A stretch of 14,805 bases of DNA from CALMEH01 sp964548225. GTDB taxonomy: Bacteria; Acidobacteriota; Blastocatellia; Pyrinomonadales; Pyrinomonadaceae. The DNA lies in the NCBI GenBank assembly GCA_964548225.1, contig CAZJQP010000110.1, forward strand, positions 1-14,805, written 5' to 3'. Position 1 is the first letter of the stretch. Each line of letters begins with the position of its first letter. The translations under genes and the position numbers were made by a program. The notes beneath the pieces were generated by a model that saw only the letters and a list, made by a program, of their open reading frames with translations, was not told the origin of the DNA and did not search any database. Shown one piece after another: positions 1 through 6,688 of the stretch.

Positions 1-84
1 TGTTGATTGCACAACCGATTTTGTTGATTGCACAACCGATTTTGTTGATTGCACATCCGACTCTGCTGATTGCACATCCGACTT
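1..84. repeat. 21-bp tandem repeat array, right end of a longer array
   Basis: Four head-to-tail units of 21 bp lie at 1-21, 22-42, 43-63 and 64-84. Units 1 and 2 are identical. Units 3 and 4 share changes in their second half, and unit 4 has one further change in its first half, so the copies become more divergent toward the right edge. The array probably continues off the left end. Because 21 is a multiple of 3, five of the six frames stay open through it. One plus frame reads a VDCTTDF-type heptapeptide and closes with TAG at 98-100; another reads LLIAQPI and closes with TAA at 117-119; a minus frame reads KSVVQST. I cannot tell whether it is coding. It could be the repetitive C-terminus of a gene convergent with tsaD or a noncoding minisatellite. 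Confidence 0.9.
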
Positions 85-164
85 TTATAAAAAAAATTAG
101 GTCAAACCCTAATGTTTAAGCGTCTTTGCCGAATGTTTCGGAGTTTTTCACGGGAAACCGCCGG

Positions 165-1241
165 TCAGAGCCGATAGCGCACCTTTTTCTTTTTAAGTTG
201 CGCGTCTTCATTCTCAAAGTTTTGCAGACGGAGCGTAACGTCCGCCGTCATTTTCAAATCGGAAGTTTCGCCGCGGTTCAGATGAAAATAACCGGCGGCG
301 GCAATCATCGCGGCGTTATCGGTGGAAAGATGCTTCGATGGGAAATAAACAGGCAAACCACGACTCGCACCGAATTTTTCCGCCGCTAAACGCAATGCGC
401 CATTACACGCCACGCCGCCCGCCACGATTAAAGTTTTCGGATTTAATTCGTCTGAGAGTTTTTCAACGCTCCGCATCAAACTTTTCACGACCGTTGCCTG
501 AAAACTCGCGGCAATGTCTTTAATTTCTTGTGTCGGTTCTTCGTCTGCGCCGACAGGTTTAATCTCATTCTCGCGCAGATAACGCGAAACGGCGGTTTTC
601 AAACCGCTAAAACTGAAATCGGGACGACCGTCGGAAATCTTCGCAATCGGAAATTTTATTTTTGCCGCGTCGCCTGTTTTGGAAAGTTTTTCAATCACGG
701 GTCCGCCCGGATAACTCAAGCCCAACATTTTCCCGACTTTATCAAACGCTTCGCCCGCCGCGTCGTCGCGGGTGCGCGAAACGACTTTGTATTTGCCTTC
801 TTCGGGAATGTAAAAAAGATTCGTGTGTCCGCCCGAAACAATCAAGGCAAGCGCGGGATATTCAACCGAAGGATTTTCAAAAATAATCGAATAAACGTGA
901 CCTTCGATATGATTTACGCCGATAAACGGAATGTCCAAACCCCAAGCCAAAGCCTTTGCGTAACACACGCCGACGAGCAAAGAACCGACAAGTCCGGGAC
1001 CTTGCGTAACGGCGATTGCGTCAATTTCCTGCAAAGAAACATTCGCTTTTTCCAACGCTTCTTTGACGACGGGTTCAATTTTTTCGAGATGTTCACGCGC
1101 CGCGAGTTCGGGGAAAACGCCGCCGAACGGACGATGAAGTTCGATTTGCGACGAAATGACGGACGATAAAATTTTCTTACCGTCTTCGACGACCGCCGCC
1201 GCCGTTTCGTCGCACGAACTTTCGATGCCTAAAATCAACAT
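165..1241 (-). CDS. tsaD: tRNA N6-adenosine threonylcarbamoyltransferase TsaD
   Basis: TsaD transfers the threonylcarbamoyl group from threonylcarbamoyl-AMP to A37 of ANN-decoding tRNAs (t6A), working in the cytoplasm with TsaB and TsaE. The 358 residues match the usual family length. The N-terminal GIESSCDET motif (5-13) is present, as are the metal-binding HIEGH (111-115), the SGGHTN nucleotide loop (136-141), GEAFDKVGKMLGL (163-175), FSFSGLKTA (209-217), GGVACNGALR (275-284) and the STDNAAM motif (306-312) carrying the last metal ligand Asp308. A lysine-rich tail closes the protein. No Shine-Dalgarno sequence precedes the ATG; instead TATAAT on the minus strand (1248-1253) ends exactly 6 nt before it, suggesting a leaderless transcript. 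The gene follows the small membrane gene in the same direction with a gap of about 70 nt. Identification is secure. Confidence 0.97.
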   Translation of the reverse strand: MLILGIESSCDETAAAVVEDGKKILSSVISSQIELHRPFGGVFPELAAREHLEKIEPVVKEALEKANVSLQEIDAIAVTQGPGLVGSLLVGVCYAKALAWGLDIPFIGVNHIEGHVYSIIFENPSVEYPALALIVSGGHTNLFYIPEEGKYKVVSRTRDDAAGEAFDKVGKMLGLSYPGGPVIEKLSKTGDAAKIKFPIAKISDGRPDFSFSGLKTAVSRYLRENEIKPVGADEEPTQEIKDIAASFQATVVKSLMRSVEKLSDELNPKTLIVAGGVACNGALRLAAEKFGASRGLPVYFPSKHLSTDNAAMIAAAGYFHLNRGETSDLKMTADVTLRLQNFENEDAQLKKKKVRYRL

Positions 1242-1247
1242 AAATTG

Positions 1248-1253
1248 ATTATA
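1248..1253 (-). promoter_or_regulatory. -10 box placed for a leaderless tsaD mRNA
   Basis: A perfect TATAAT on the minus strand with 6 nt between it and the tsaD ATG. Transcription would start at or next to the A of the ATG. I see no good -35 at 16-18 nt upstream and no Shine-Dalgarno sequence. The consensus match is direct; promoter function is inferred. Confidence 0.4.
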
Positions 1254-1310
1254 GCGCAGTCGTTAGAAGAAAAGTTAAATTGAGGGGTGAGAACAATTTT
1301 GTTTTTAATC

Positions 1311-1520
1311 TTATTGCCGCTGTTTTTCGATATTCGCAGGAGTTGTCGGCGTAGTTCCGTCGGTTGCCGTCTTTGCAAAAAACGCAAAGAAAATAATTGC
1401 CGTAACGATTATAAAAATCGCCACACTTCCCAAAGCCCAAGTTACACCGCGATATGATTTCGCCGTATCTTCACGCACAATTTTATCTTCACCACCAATA
1501 TTTATTACTTCGTATGACAT
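1311..1520 (-). CDS. small single-pass membrane protein, unknown function
   Basis: A 69-residue protein that I do not recognise. Residues 1-25 are polar and charged, residues 28-49 form one strongly hydrophobic segment rich in Ile and Phe, and residues 50-69 form a Thr/Pro-rich tail. The basic residues just before the segment (KSYR) suggest the N-terminus is cytoplasmic and the tail outside. The start is supported by AGGAG about 11 nt before the ATG. The upstream spacer (1521-1665) holds a near-consensus sigma-54 promoter on the same strand, which argues that this is a real and conditionally expressed gene. It lies downstream of the DUF4286 gene and upstream of tsaD, all on the minus strand. 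The reading frame is well supported by the ribosome site and promoter, but no function can be assigned. Confidence 0.75.
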   Translation of the reverse strand: MSYEVINIGGEDKIVREDTAKSYRGVTWALGSVAIFIIVTAIIFFAFFAKTATDGTTPTTPANIEKQRQ

Positions 1521-1565
1521 AACTTAATCATCTCCTAAAAATATTTATATGACCTCTCAGGAAAG

Positions 1566-1583
1566 AAGCAATGTGTGTGCCAA
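1566..1583 (-). promoter_or_regulatory. sigma-54 (RpoN) type -24/-12 promoter
   Basis: The minus strand reads TTGGCACACACATTGCTT. It has TGGCAC, five bases, then TTGCT, with GG and GC separated by exactly 10 nt, matching the known -24/-12 pattern TGGCAC-N5-TTGCW. The start site would fall near 1556, giving a leader of about 35 nt that contains the AGGAG of the 69-aa membrane protein gene. No enhancer-protein binding site could be identified upstream. Confidence 0.65.
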
Positions 1584-1665
1584 ATACTGTTTTTATTAGT
1601 CTTTACGCCGATTTGAGAAACTTTCGGACAAGGTGGGCGATAAGTTTGAACGATTTTAATACATT

Positions 1666-1971
1666 TCAACTTTCATAATTTTGCAGAACTTCCCAATTTT
1701 CACGCGAAACCTCAACACCTTCGCTGAAATGCGCGAGAAAATCTTCGCGCAAACGGGTTGCTTCCGTTTTCAAATATTCGTCCAAAGCCTTTTGATTATG
1801 AGCCTCGTATTGAATTCGATAGCGGTTTTCAGTAGAGCGTGAAATCCGCGCACCGCTAAAAAATCCGGTTTCCAAAAGGTCGGGAATATGCGTTTCAAGC
1901 ATATATTTTTCGTATTTTTCAACCAAATCGGCGCGAACTTTTGCGGTGATTTCGTAAATTATCATTGCCAT
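1666..1971 (-). CDS. DUF4286 family protein
   Basis: A 101-residue cytoplasmic protein resembling the DUF4286 family, small ferredoxin-fold-like proteins with no established function. The family-like start MIIYEITAKV is followed by the alternating pattern THIPDLLETGFFSGARI, then a basic strand RYRIQYEA and a helical C-terminal half (DEYLKTEATRLREDFLAHF). Length matches the family. The start is ambiguous: ATG at 1971 gives MAMIIYE and the ATG two codons later gives MIIYE; neither has a clear Shine-Dalgarno sequence, and family similarity begins at the second. It diverges from the esterase gene across about 90 nt and precedes the small membrane protein gene. The family call rests on remembered sequence pattern. 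Confidence 0.75.
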   Translation of the reverse strand: MAMIIYEITAKVRADLVEKYEKYMLETHIPDLLETGFFSGARISRSTENRYRIQYEAHNQKALDEYLKTEATRLREDFLAHFSEGVEVSRENWEVLQNYES

Positions 1972-2063
1972 ATCTAAACTTAATCAAAACAAAAACGTAT
2001 CACAATTTAAGTGAAAATCTAAGGCGGTTGCAACCAATCGGACGGCTGGCGAATCAAGAAATT

Positions 2064-3218
2064 ATGCAAAAGAAAAATCTATTTATCGCAGTTTTATTCG
2101 TAATTTATCTTTCATTCGGGGCTTTTGGGCAGATACAACAAGGTTCGAGCGTTGTTCATAACATTCATAAAATAAATTCGTCCGCTTTGGGCGAAGAACG
2201 CACGGTTTTGGTGCGCGTTCCGGCGAATTACAATCAGACGGACGCAAAATTTCCCGTCGTTTATATGCTCGATGCACACGCGCCGCAAAATTCGATGATG
2301 GTCGGCATCGTCGAACAGCAAGCGTGGGGCGGAATGATGCCCGAAATGATTGTCGTCGGGATTCAAAACACCAATCGGACACGCGATTTAACGCCGACGA
2401 AAAGCCAACGCACAAACACGGGCGGCGGCGGCGATAAGTTTTTGGATTTTCTCGAAAAAGAAGTCGTGCCGATGGTTGAAAAAAACTATCGGACACAGCC
2501 TTTTCGCATCTTTGCGGGACATTCTCTTGGCGGTTTGATGGCGGTTTATGCTTCGCTCACGCGCCCCGATTTGTTCAACGCTTACATTGCCGCAAGTCCT
2601 TATTTGCAATGGGATAACGATTTTGTCATCAAACTTTCGGAAGAAACTTTCAAACAAAACCGCGATTGGAAAAAGACAATGTTTATTGGACTTGGCGATG
2701 AACCGGATTACGTCAAAGGTTTTAATGCGTTTCAAGATTTGCTCAAAAAAACGAAGCCGAAAAACTTTGAATACGAGTTTCAGCAGTTCAAAAACGACAA
2801 TCACGGCTCGGTCGTTTTGCCCGCTTATTACGCCGGACTGCGAAAGATTTTCGCGGGTTGGTCGCCGCCTGCTTCGGGAAATCTTACCGATTTGGAAACT
2901 CATTATAAAACTCTTTCCAAACGCTTCGGCTACGAAATAAAAATCCCCGAAGCAACGCTCAATCAAATCGGTTATCAACTTCTAAACGCCAATCGGATTG
3001 ACGAAGCCATCGCCGCCTTCAAAAAAAACGCGGAAAATTATCCGAATTCGGCAAATGTCTATGATTCTTTAGCCGAAGCCTTCGAGAAAAGCGGGCAACT
3101 GAAACAAGCTGCCGAAAATTACGAAAAGGCTTACAAAATGGCGGAAAAAAGCGGCGAAACACAGCTTGCTCAAGTTGCAAAAGCGAGTTTTGAACGGGTT
3201 TCGGCTAAGTTGAAATAA
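2064..3218 (+). CDS. exported alpha/beta-hydrolase esterase with C-terminal TPR repeats
   Basis: A 384-residue protein of the putative esterase family (PF00756; relatives include esterase D and enterochelin esterase). Residues 1-22 form a signal peptide (MQKKN, then a hydrophobic run ending GAFGQ). The hydrolase domain spans about 30-265. The nucleophile elbow GHSLGG places the catalytic serine at 154, His247 in NDNHGS is the likely catalytic histidine, and the acid probably lies near GDEPD (211-215). Residues about 294-365 form two TPR-like helical pairs (RIDEAIAAFKKNAENYP; GQLKQAAENYEKAYKMA). The frame stays open upstream to a TTG at 1965, but I chose the ATG because the signal peptide starts there. 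The substrate is unknown. Similar hydrolase-TPR fusions are common in Bacteroidetes and Acidobacteria. Confidence 0.9.
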   Translation: MQKKNLFIAVLFVIYLSFGAFGQIQQGSSVVHNIHKINSSALGEERTVLVRVPANYNQTDAKFPVVYMLDAHAPQNSMMVGIVEQQAWGGMMPEMIVVGIQNTNRTRDLTPTKSQRTNTGGGGDKFLDFLEKEVVPMVEKNYRTQPFRIFAGHSLGGLMAVYASLTRPDLFNAYIAASPYLQWDNDFVIKLSEETFKQNRDWKKTMFIGLGDEPDYVKGFNAFQDLLKKTKPKNFEYEFQQFKNDNHGSVVLPAYYAGLRKIFAGWSPPASGNLTDLETHYKTLSKRFGYEIKIPEATLNQIGYQLLNANRIDEAIAAFKKNAENYPNSANVYDSLAEAFEKSGQLKQAAENYEKAYKMAEKSGETQLAQVAKASFERVSAKLK

Positions 3219-3357
3219 ATTCTTCTTTCAAATTTTCGATAAAACCAAGAAGATGTTTTTCAATTTATCCAAATTGCGAATCGCGGCGAAATGGGTGCGA
3301 ATCAAACCTTTTTCTGCCGAGTTTGATCAACTTTAAATCATCTGAGGTAAAACCTTT

Positions 3358-3372
3358 GTGATAGTCTATCAC
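3358..3372. promoter_or_regulatory. perfect palindrome, candidate operator
   Basis: GTGATAGTCTATCAC is a perfect 7-bp inverted repeat around one central base. It lies 44 nt before the ATG of the DUF6265 gene, where a dimeric repressor would act. No regulator gene is nearby and no clear -35/-10 pair is visible around it. Palindrome seen directly; function inferred. Confidence 0.45.
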
Positions 3373-3416
3373 TTAATTTGAGGGGCAATTTGATAGGGGA
3401 AAAATAGAGAAAATTT

Positions 3417-3935
3417 ATGAAAATATTCATTTTATTGCACTTAACGGTTTTCATTTTGGCAGTTTCCGCGTTCTCGCAGATTAAACAAACTGCTAACACT
3501 TTGCGATTGGAAGCCGGAAAAACGGGCGAAAAAGCAACGATTCAAGATATGCAGCCTTTAGCCGGAACTTGGCGCGGCGAAGGTTTGGGTGGAACGGTCG
3601 AAGAAGTCTACAGCCAGCCGCAAGACGGAACTATGATGGGAATGTTTCGTTTTCTCAACAAGGGCAAAACGTCATTTTATGAATTGATTACCATTTCGGA
3701 AGAAAACGGAACACTGATTGTGCGGCTCAAACATTTCAATGCGGATTTGAAAGGCTGGGAAGAAAAAGACAAAACCGTTGATTTTCGCTTCGTCAAAAAA
3801 GATAAAAACCGAATGTATTTTGAGGGGCAAACCTTTGAATTTATCGGAAAAAACAGGTTGACGATCTACGTCGCCATTGGTCAAAAAGACGGTTCGGTCA
3901 AAGAAGAGTCTTTTCACTACACACGGATTAAATGA
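3417..3935 (+). CDS. exported DUF6265 domain protein
   Basis: A 172-residue protein with a signal peptide (1-20, MKIFILLHLTVFILAVSAFS) and a DUF6265-like domain from about residue 45 to the end. The recognisable core runs MQPLAGTWRGEGLGG, then VEEVYSQPQDGTMMGMFRF, FYELITISEENGTLIVRLKHF and GWEEKDKTVDF. The family is predicted to be a small beta-barrel of lipocalin/calycin type and has no established reaction. It probably acts in the periplasm or at the envelope. Its upstream region carries the 15-bp palindrome at 3358-3372, so it may be repressor-controlled. It stands about 200 nt after the esterase and 130 nt before the DUF4932 gene, likely as a separate unit. The family call is from remembered sequence pattern. 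Confidence 0.85.
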   Translation: MKIFILLHLTVFILAVSAFSQIKQTANTLRLEAGKTGEKATIQDMQPLAGTWRGEGLGGTVEEVYSQPQDGTMMGMFRFLNKGKTSFYELITISEENGTLIVRLKHFNADLKGWEEKDKTVDFRFVKKDKNRMYFEGQTFEFIGKNRLTIYVAIGQKDGSVKEESFHYTRIK

Positions 3936-3988
3936 ATCTGAAATTACTGTTTTTGCCAAGACTGTCGGCTTGCTTGCACCCTAAATAA

Positions 3989-4016
3989 TTGGCGCAGAAG
4001 GCGGGATTCATATAAT
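3989..4016 (+). promoter_or_regulatory. predicted sigma-70 promoter of the DUF4932 gene
   Basis: TTGGCG (3989-3994) and a perfect TATAAT (4011-4016) are separated by 16 nt. The expected start near 4023 gives a leader of about 40 nt before the ATG at 4066. The -10 box is perfect and the -35 matches four of six bases. Confidence 0.45.
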
Positions 4017-4065
4017 AAATTTGTTTCCAAACAACTTAATGTCAACTTTTTGAAGTGATTCTATT

Positions 4066-5523
4066 ATGAAAAAAATTATTTTCGGCACAATGATTTTGTG
4101 TTTTCTTTTTATTGGGATTAATGCCCAAACATCTGCAAACAACTCTTTTAAGGTTACGGCAAAGGTTGATGAGCGAATCGAGATGACTTCGATTGTGGCA
4201 AGACTCGCCGAATATGGCGAATATGTTCACAACGATTTTAAGATTTACGCGGACGATGTTGATAAGCATTTTGCCAAATACAAAAATCACGCCGTTGTCG
4301 AATTTGCCAGACAAGTTCGTGAAAAAAACGGAATCGGTTTTGATGCTGTGCCGAGTTTGGCTGTGCGGCTTAATCAAACGCCTTTGCTGACACCGCGTGT
4401 GCCGTTCACGGCAGATGTTCCCGACAAGCGTTGGGGAAAAGAGGATGCCGAAAAGTTTGCCGAATTGCTGAGAAAGTTTTACAAAGATGCTGATTGCGAA
4501 AAATTTTTCAAAGAACACGCCGAAATGTATCGGACGGCGGAAAGCAGATTTCAAAAACTGCTCGATAAAGTTAATTTCAGTTGGTATCAGAAATTTTACG
4601 GCGAGCTTCCGAAAGGCACGTTTAATCTTTACATCGGCTTGCTCAACGGCGGCGGAAATTTCGGTCCGAAGGTTGTTTTGCCGAACGGAAAAGAGGAGCT
4701 TTATTCGATTATGGGAACTTGGGCGACCGAAAGCGACGGTTTGCCGTCTTACTCTGAAGACGTTTTGCCAACTATCATTCACGAGTTTAACCACTCTTTT
4801 ATCAATCACTTAGTTGTTTCTCAAAAAGAAGTTTATACGAAGTCGGGTGAGAAGGTTTTTCCGCTAATCAAAAATCAAATGCTTCGGTTGGCTTACGGAA
4901 GTTGGGAAACGTCCGTGCAAGAATCTCTGGTTCGTGCGGCAGTCATTCGCTATCTTTTTGAAAATCCGATAGAGGCAAAAATTTTTGCCGGAATAAAAGC
5001 CGAAGAAATTCCGTTTAAGGTCATCGAATTGGAAAATAATCGCGGATTTTATTGGATGCAAGACCTCGTAACTTTATTGGGAACTTACGAAAATGCCCGA
5101 AAAACTTATCCGACATTTCGTTCGTTTATGCCGATAATCGAAGCATATTTCTACGAATTGCCGAAACGAATTGATTATAAAGTAAAAAGTTTCGAGTTGT
5201 TTAAACCTCAAGTCGTCAAAATCGTTGAATTTGCCAACGAAGCGCAAGACGTTGATTCAAGCATCAAAGAAATCACATTCGTTTTCGACAAACCTCTGCG
5301 CGGAAAAGGCGTTTCGATAAATTTAGGCAGTTTGGGCGAACGCGGTATGCCCGAAATTGACAAAACCATCGGTTATTACAGCGAAGATGCGACAAAATAT
5401 ACTCTCAAAGTAAAATTAAAAACCGAAACAAACTACGAATTTATACTAACGGGCAACGCTTTTATTTCCAAAGACGGCTATCCTTTGAAAGAATTTGTCG
5501 TAAAATTTAAGACGAAAAAATGA
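4066..5523 (+). CDS. exported DUF4932 protein, putative zinc metalloprotease
   Basis: A 485-residue protein with a signal peptide (1-20, ending INAQ). The main domain, about 30-375, resembles DUF4932. It contains HEFNHSFINH at 239-248, an HExxH zinc motif with ligands His239 and His243 and catalytic Glu240. Glu286 in VQESLVRAAVIR is a candidate third ligand in gluzincin style. From about 380 to 485 there is a second all-beta domain (KEITFVFDKPLRGKGVSI, NYEFILTGNAFISKDGYPL) like the SbsA-type Ig-like domain (Big_5). Family members are found mostly in Bacteroidetes and Acidobacteria, and their substrate is unknown. Its own TATAAT-containing promoter lies upstream. Protease activity is inferred from the motif. 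Confidence 0.88.
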   Translation: MKKIIFGTMILCFLFIGINAQTSANNSFKVTAKVDERIEMTSIVARLAEYGEYVHNDFKIYADDVDKHFAKYKNHAVVEFARQVREKNGIGFDAVPSLAVRLNQTPLLTPRVPFTADVPDKRWGKEDAEKFAELLRKFYKDADCEKFFKEHAEMYRTAESRFQKLLDKVNFSWYQKFYGELPKGTFNLYIGLLNGGGNFGPKVVLPNGKEELYSIMGTWATESDGLPSYSEDVLPTIIHEFNHSFINHLVVSQKEVYTKSGEKVFPLIKNQMLRLAYGSWETSVQESLVRAAVIRYLFENPIEAKIFAGIKAEEIPFKVIELENNRGFYWMQDLVTLLGTYENARKTYPTFRSFMPIIEAYFYELPKRIDYKVKSFELFKPQVVKIVEFANEAQDVDSSIKEITFVFDKPLRGKGVSINLGSLGERGMPEIDKTIGYYSEDATKYTLKVKLKTETNYEFILTGNAFISKDGYPLKEFVVKFKTKK

Positions 5524-5535
5524 TTTTCCGAAAAA

Positions 5536-5616
5536 TTATTCCGGCAACCTTTGATAAAATCGCCAATTCAATTTGAAATCTTTCGATAATTTCCGCTTTA
5601 TCAAAGCGGCTCTGAC
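5536..5616 (-). pseudogene. remnant of the 3' end of a second DUF885 gene
   Basis: Bases 5541-5616 align without gaps to 6659-6734, the 3' end of the intact DUF885 gene, with 62 of 76 bases identical by my count. Read on the minus strand, the remnant gives 26 codons and a stop at the equivalent position. KLSKDFKLNWRFYQRLPE compares with KLSKNFKPIWRFYQGLPK in the intact gene; 18 of 26 residues agree in total, and many differences are conservative. Upstream, the frame stays open for only about 20 further codons without resemblance. The fragment lies between the DUF4932 stop and the deacetylase start and now forms most of the deacetylase 5' leader region. It is either what remains of a paralogue or a duplicated segment end. 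Confidence 0.75.
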
Positions 5617-5695
5617 GGAATCTGCAAATTTGTTTATTAATCCGGCAAATATTAAAATTAGAAAGTCGAAATTTCAAAATGAAGAGGGAACTTTT

Positions 5696-6688
5696 ATGAA
5701 TTTCAGAATCTTGTTTTTTGTGCTGATTCTCCCTTTCTTGGTGCTTACGAATGCAATCGGTCAGGGAAAAGTTCAGATTGTCGTCAGCGTAGATTGGGAA
5801 GGCGATGATTTAAAGGCGGAGAATCTGCAAGCGATGAAGGATTTCCGGCGTGATTTTCCCGACATTCCTTTGCAGCATTTTCTCAATGCCGCCTATTACA
5901 CCAAACCACAGGCGAACGCGACACAAATTACTAAAACCATCAAATCCGTGCTTTTACCGAGCGACGAACACGCTTTGCACATTCACGCTTGGCGAACTTT
6001 GGTCGAATCTTCGGCGGTAAAATTTCGCGTTAGTCCGTCTTTTGTAATGGAAGGTTTTAGTCAGGCAGATTGTCCGATTGATTGCGGGGTTGATGTTCCG
6101 TTAACGGCTTACACGGTTGCCGAACTGCGAAAAATTATTGCCCGAAGCGTCGAAATTCTCCAAAGAGAAAAATTCAATCGTCCCAAAAGTTTTCGTGCCG
6201 GTGGTTGGCAAGCTGATGACAAAGTGCTGGAAGCATTAGCGGCTGAAGGATTTACGCTGGATTCTTCTGCCACCGATGCCGAATTTTTGCGCGTGGAATG
6301 GAGTGAATATAATTTGTATGAAATGGTTGCAAATCTCTGGAAAGGAACTAAACCGACTAGCCAGCCATATGTTTATACGACTTCTTCGGGTTTGAAAATT
6401 CTTGAACTACCGAATAATGCGTGTCTGTCCGATTATATGACGGGCGCGGCGATGCTGAAAGTTTTTCAAAGCAATGCGCTTGCGTTAAAAAAGAATCCGA
6501 AGAAAGATGTTTATCTCTCAATCGGATTTCATCAGGAAACCGCCGCCGAATATCTGCCACGACTGCGTGAAGCGATTACGCTGATTCGTAAAGATTCACG
6601 CAAAAAACGCATTCCGATTGAATTTGTAGTCGCGCCTCTCAAACAAACTCTCACTACTTCGGCAACCCTTGATAAAATCGCCAAATAG
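5696..6688 (+). CDS. exported polysaccharide-deacetylase-like protein (NodB superfamily)
   Basis: A 330-residue protein with a signal peptide (MNFRILFFVLILPFLVLTNAIGQ). The remainder resembles the glycoside hydrolase/deacetylase TIM-barrel superfamily. VVSVDWEGDD corresponds to the N-terminal catalytic/metal Asp motif, HIHAW to the metal-histidine motif, RPKSFRAGGWQADDKVLEALAAEGFTLDSS to the Arg-containing motif 3, and IGFHQETA near the C-terminus to the last His motif. It may act on cell-wall or exopolysaccharide sugars, but loss of true deacetylase activity is possible. The frame is open upstream to a TTG at 5573. I chose the ATG because of the signal peptide and the GAGGGA ribosome site about 7 nt before it. 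The 3' end overlaps the convergent DUF885 gene by 35 bp. Confidence 0.82.
   Translation: MNFRILFFVLILPFLVLTNAIGQGKVQIVVSVDWEGDDLKAENLQAMKDFRRDFPDIPLQHFLNAAYYTKPQANATQITKTIKSVLLPSDEHALHIHAWRTLVESSAVKFRVSPSFVMEGFSQADCPIDCGVDVPLTAYTVAELRKIIARSVEILQREKFNRPKSFRAGGWQADDKVLEALAAEGFTLDSSATDAEFLRVEWSEYNLYEMVANLWKGTKPTSQPYVYTTSSGLKILELPNNACLSDYMTGAAMLKVFQSNALALKKNPKKDVYLSIGFHQETAAEYLPRLREAITLIRKDSRKKRIPIEFVVAPLKQTLTTSATLDKIAK

Noticed and set aside
1..84. CRISPR array at the left edge.
   Set aside because: The 21-bp units abut with no spacers, so it is a plain tandem repeat.
1965..2063. Upstream extension of the esterase frame from a TTG start.
   Set aside because: It would bury the signal peptide 33 residues into the protein and has no ribosome site.
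3228..3326. Minus-strand open stretch ending SAEKGLIRTHFAAIRNL-type sequence, with a natural-looking composition, in the gap after the esterase gene.
   Set aside because: Only about 30 codons, bounded by a stop, with no start, no ribosome site and no family I can name. It might be the tail of a lost gene but cannot be supported.
3932..3988. 18-codon plus ORF (MNLKLLFLPRL...) overlapping the DUF6265 stop codon by ATGA.
   Set aside because: Very short, with no ribosome site and no features beyond the chance stop/start overlap.
5573..5695. Upstream extension of the deacetylase frame from a TTG start.
   Set aside because: It would run through the DUF885 remnant and push the signal peptide inward; the ATG at 5696 has a good GAGGGA ribosome site.
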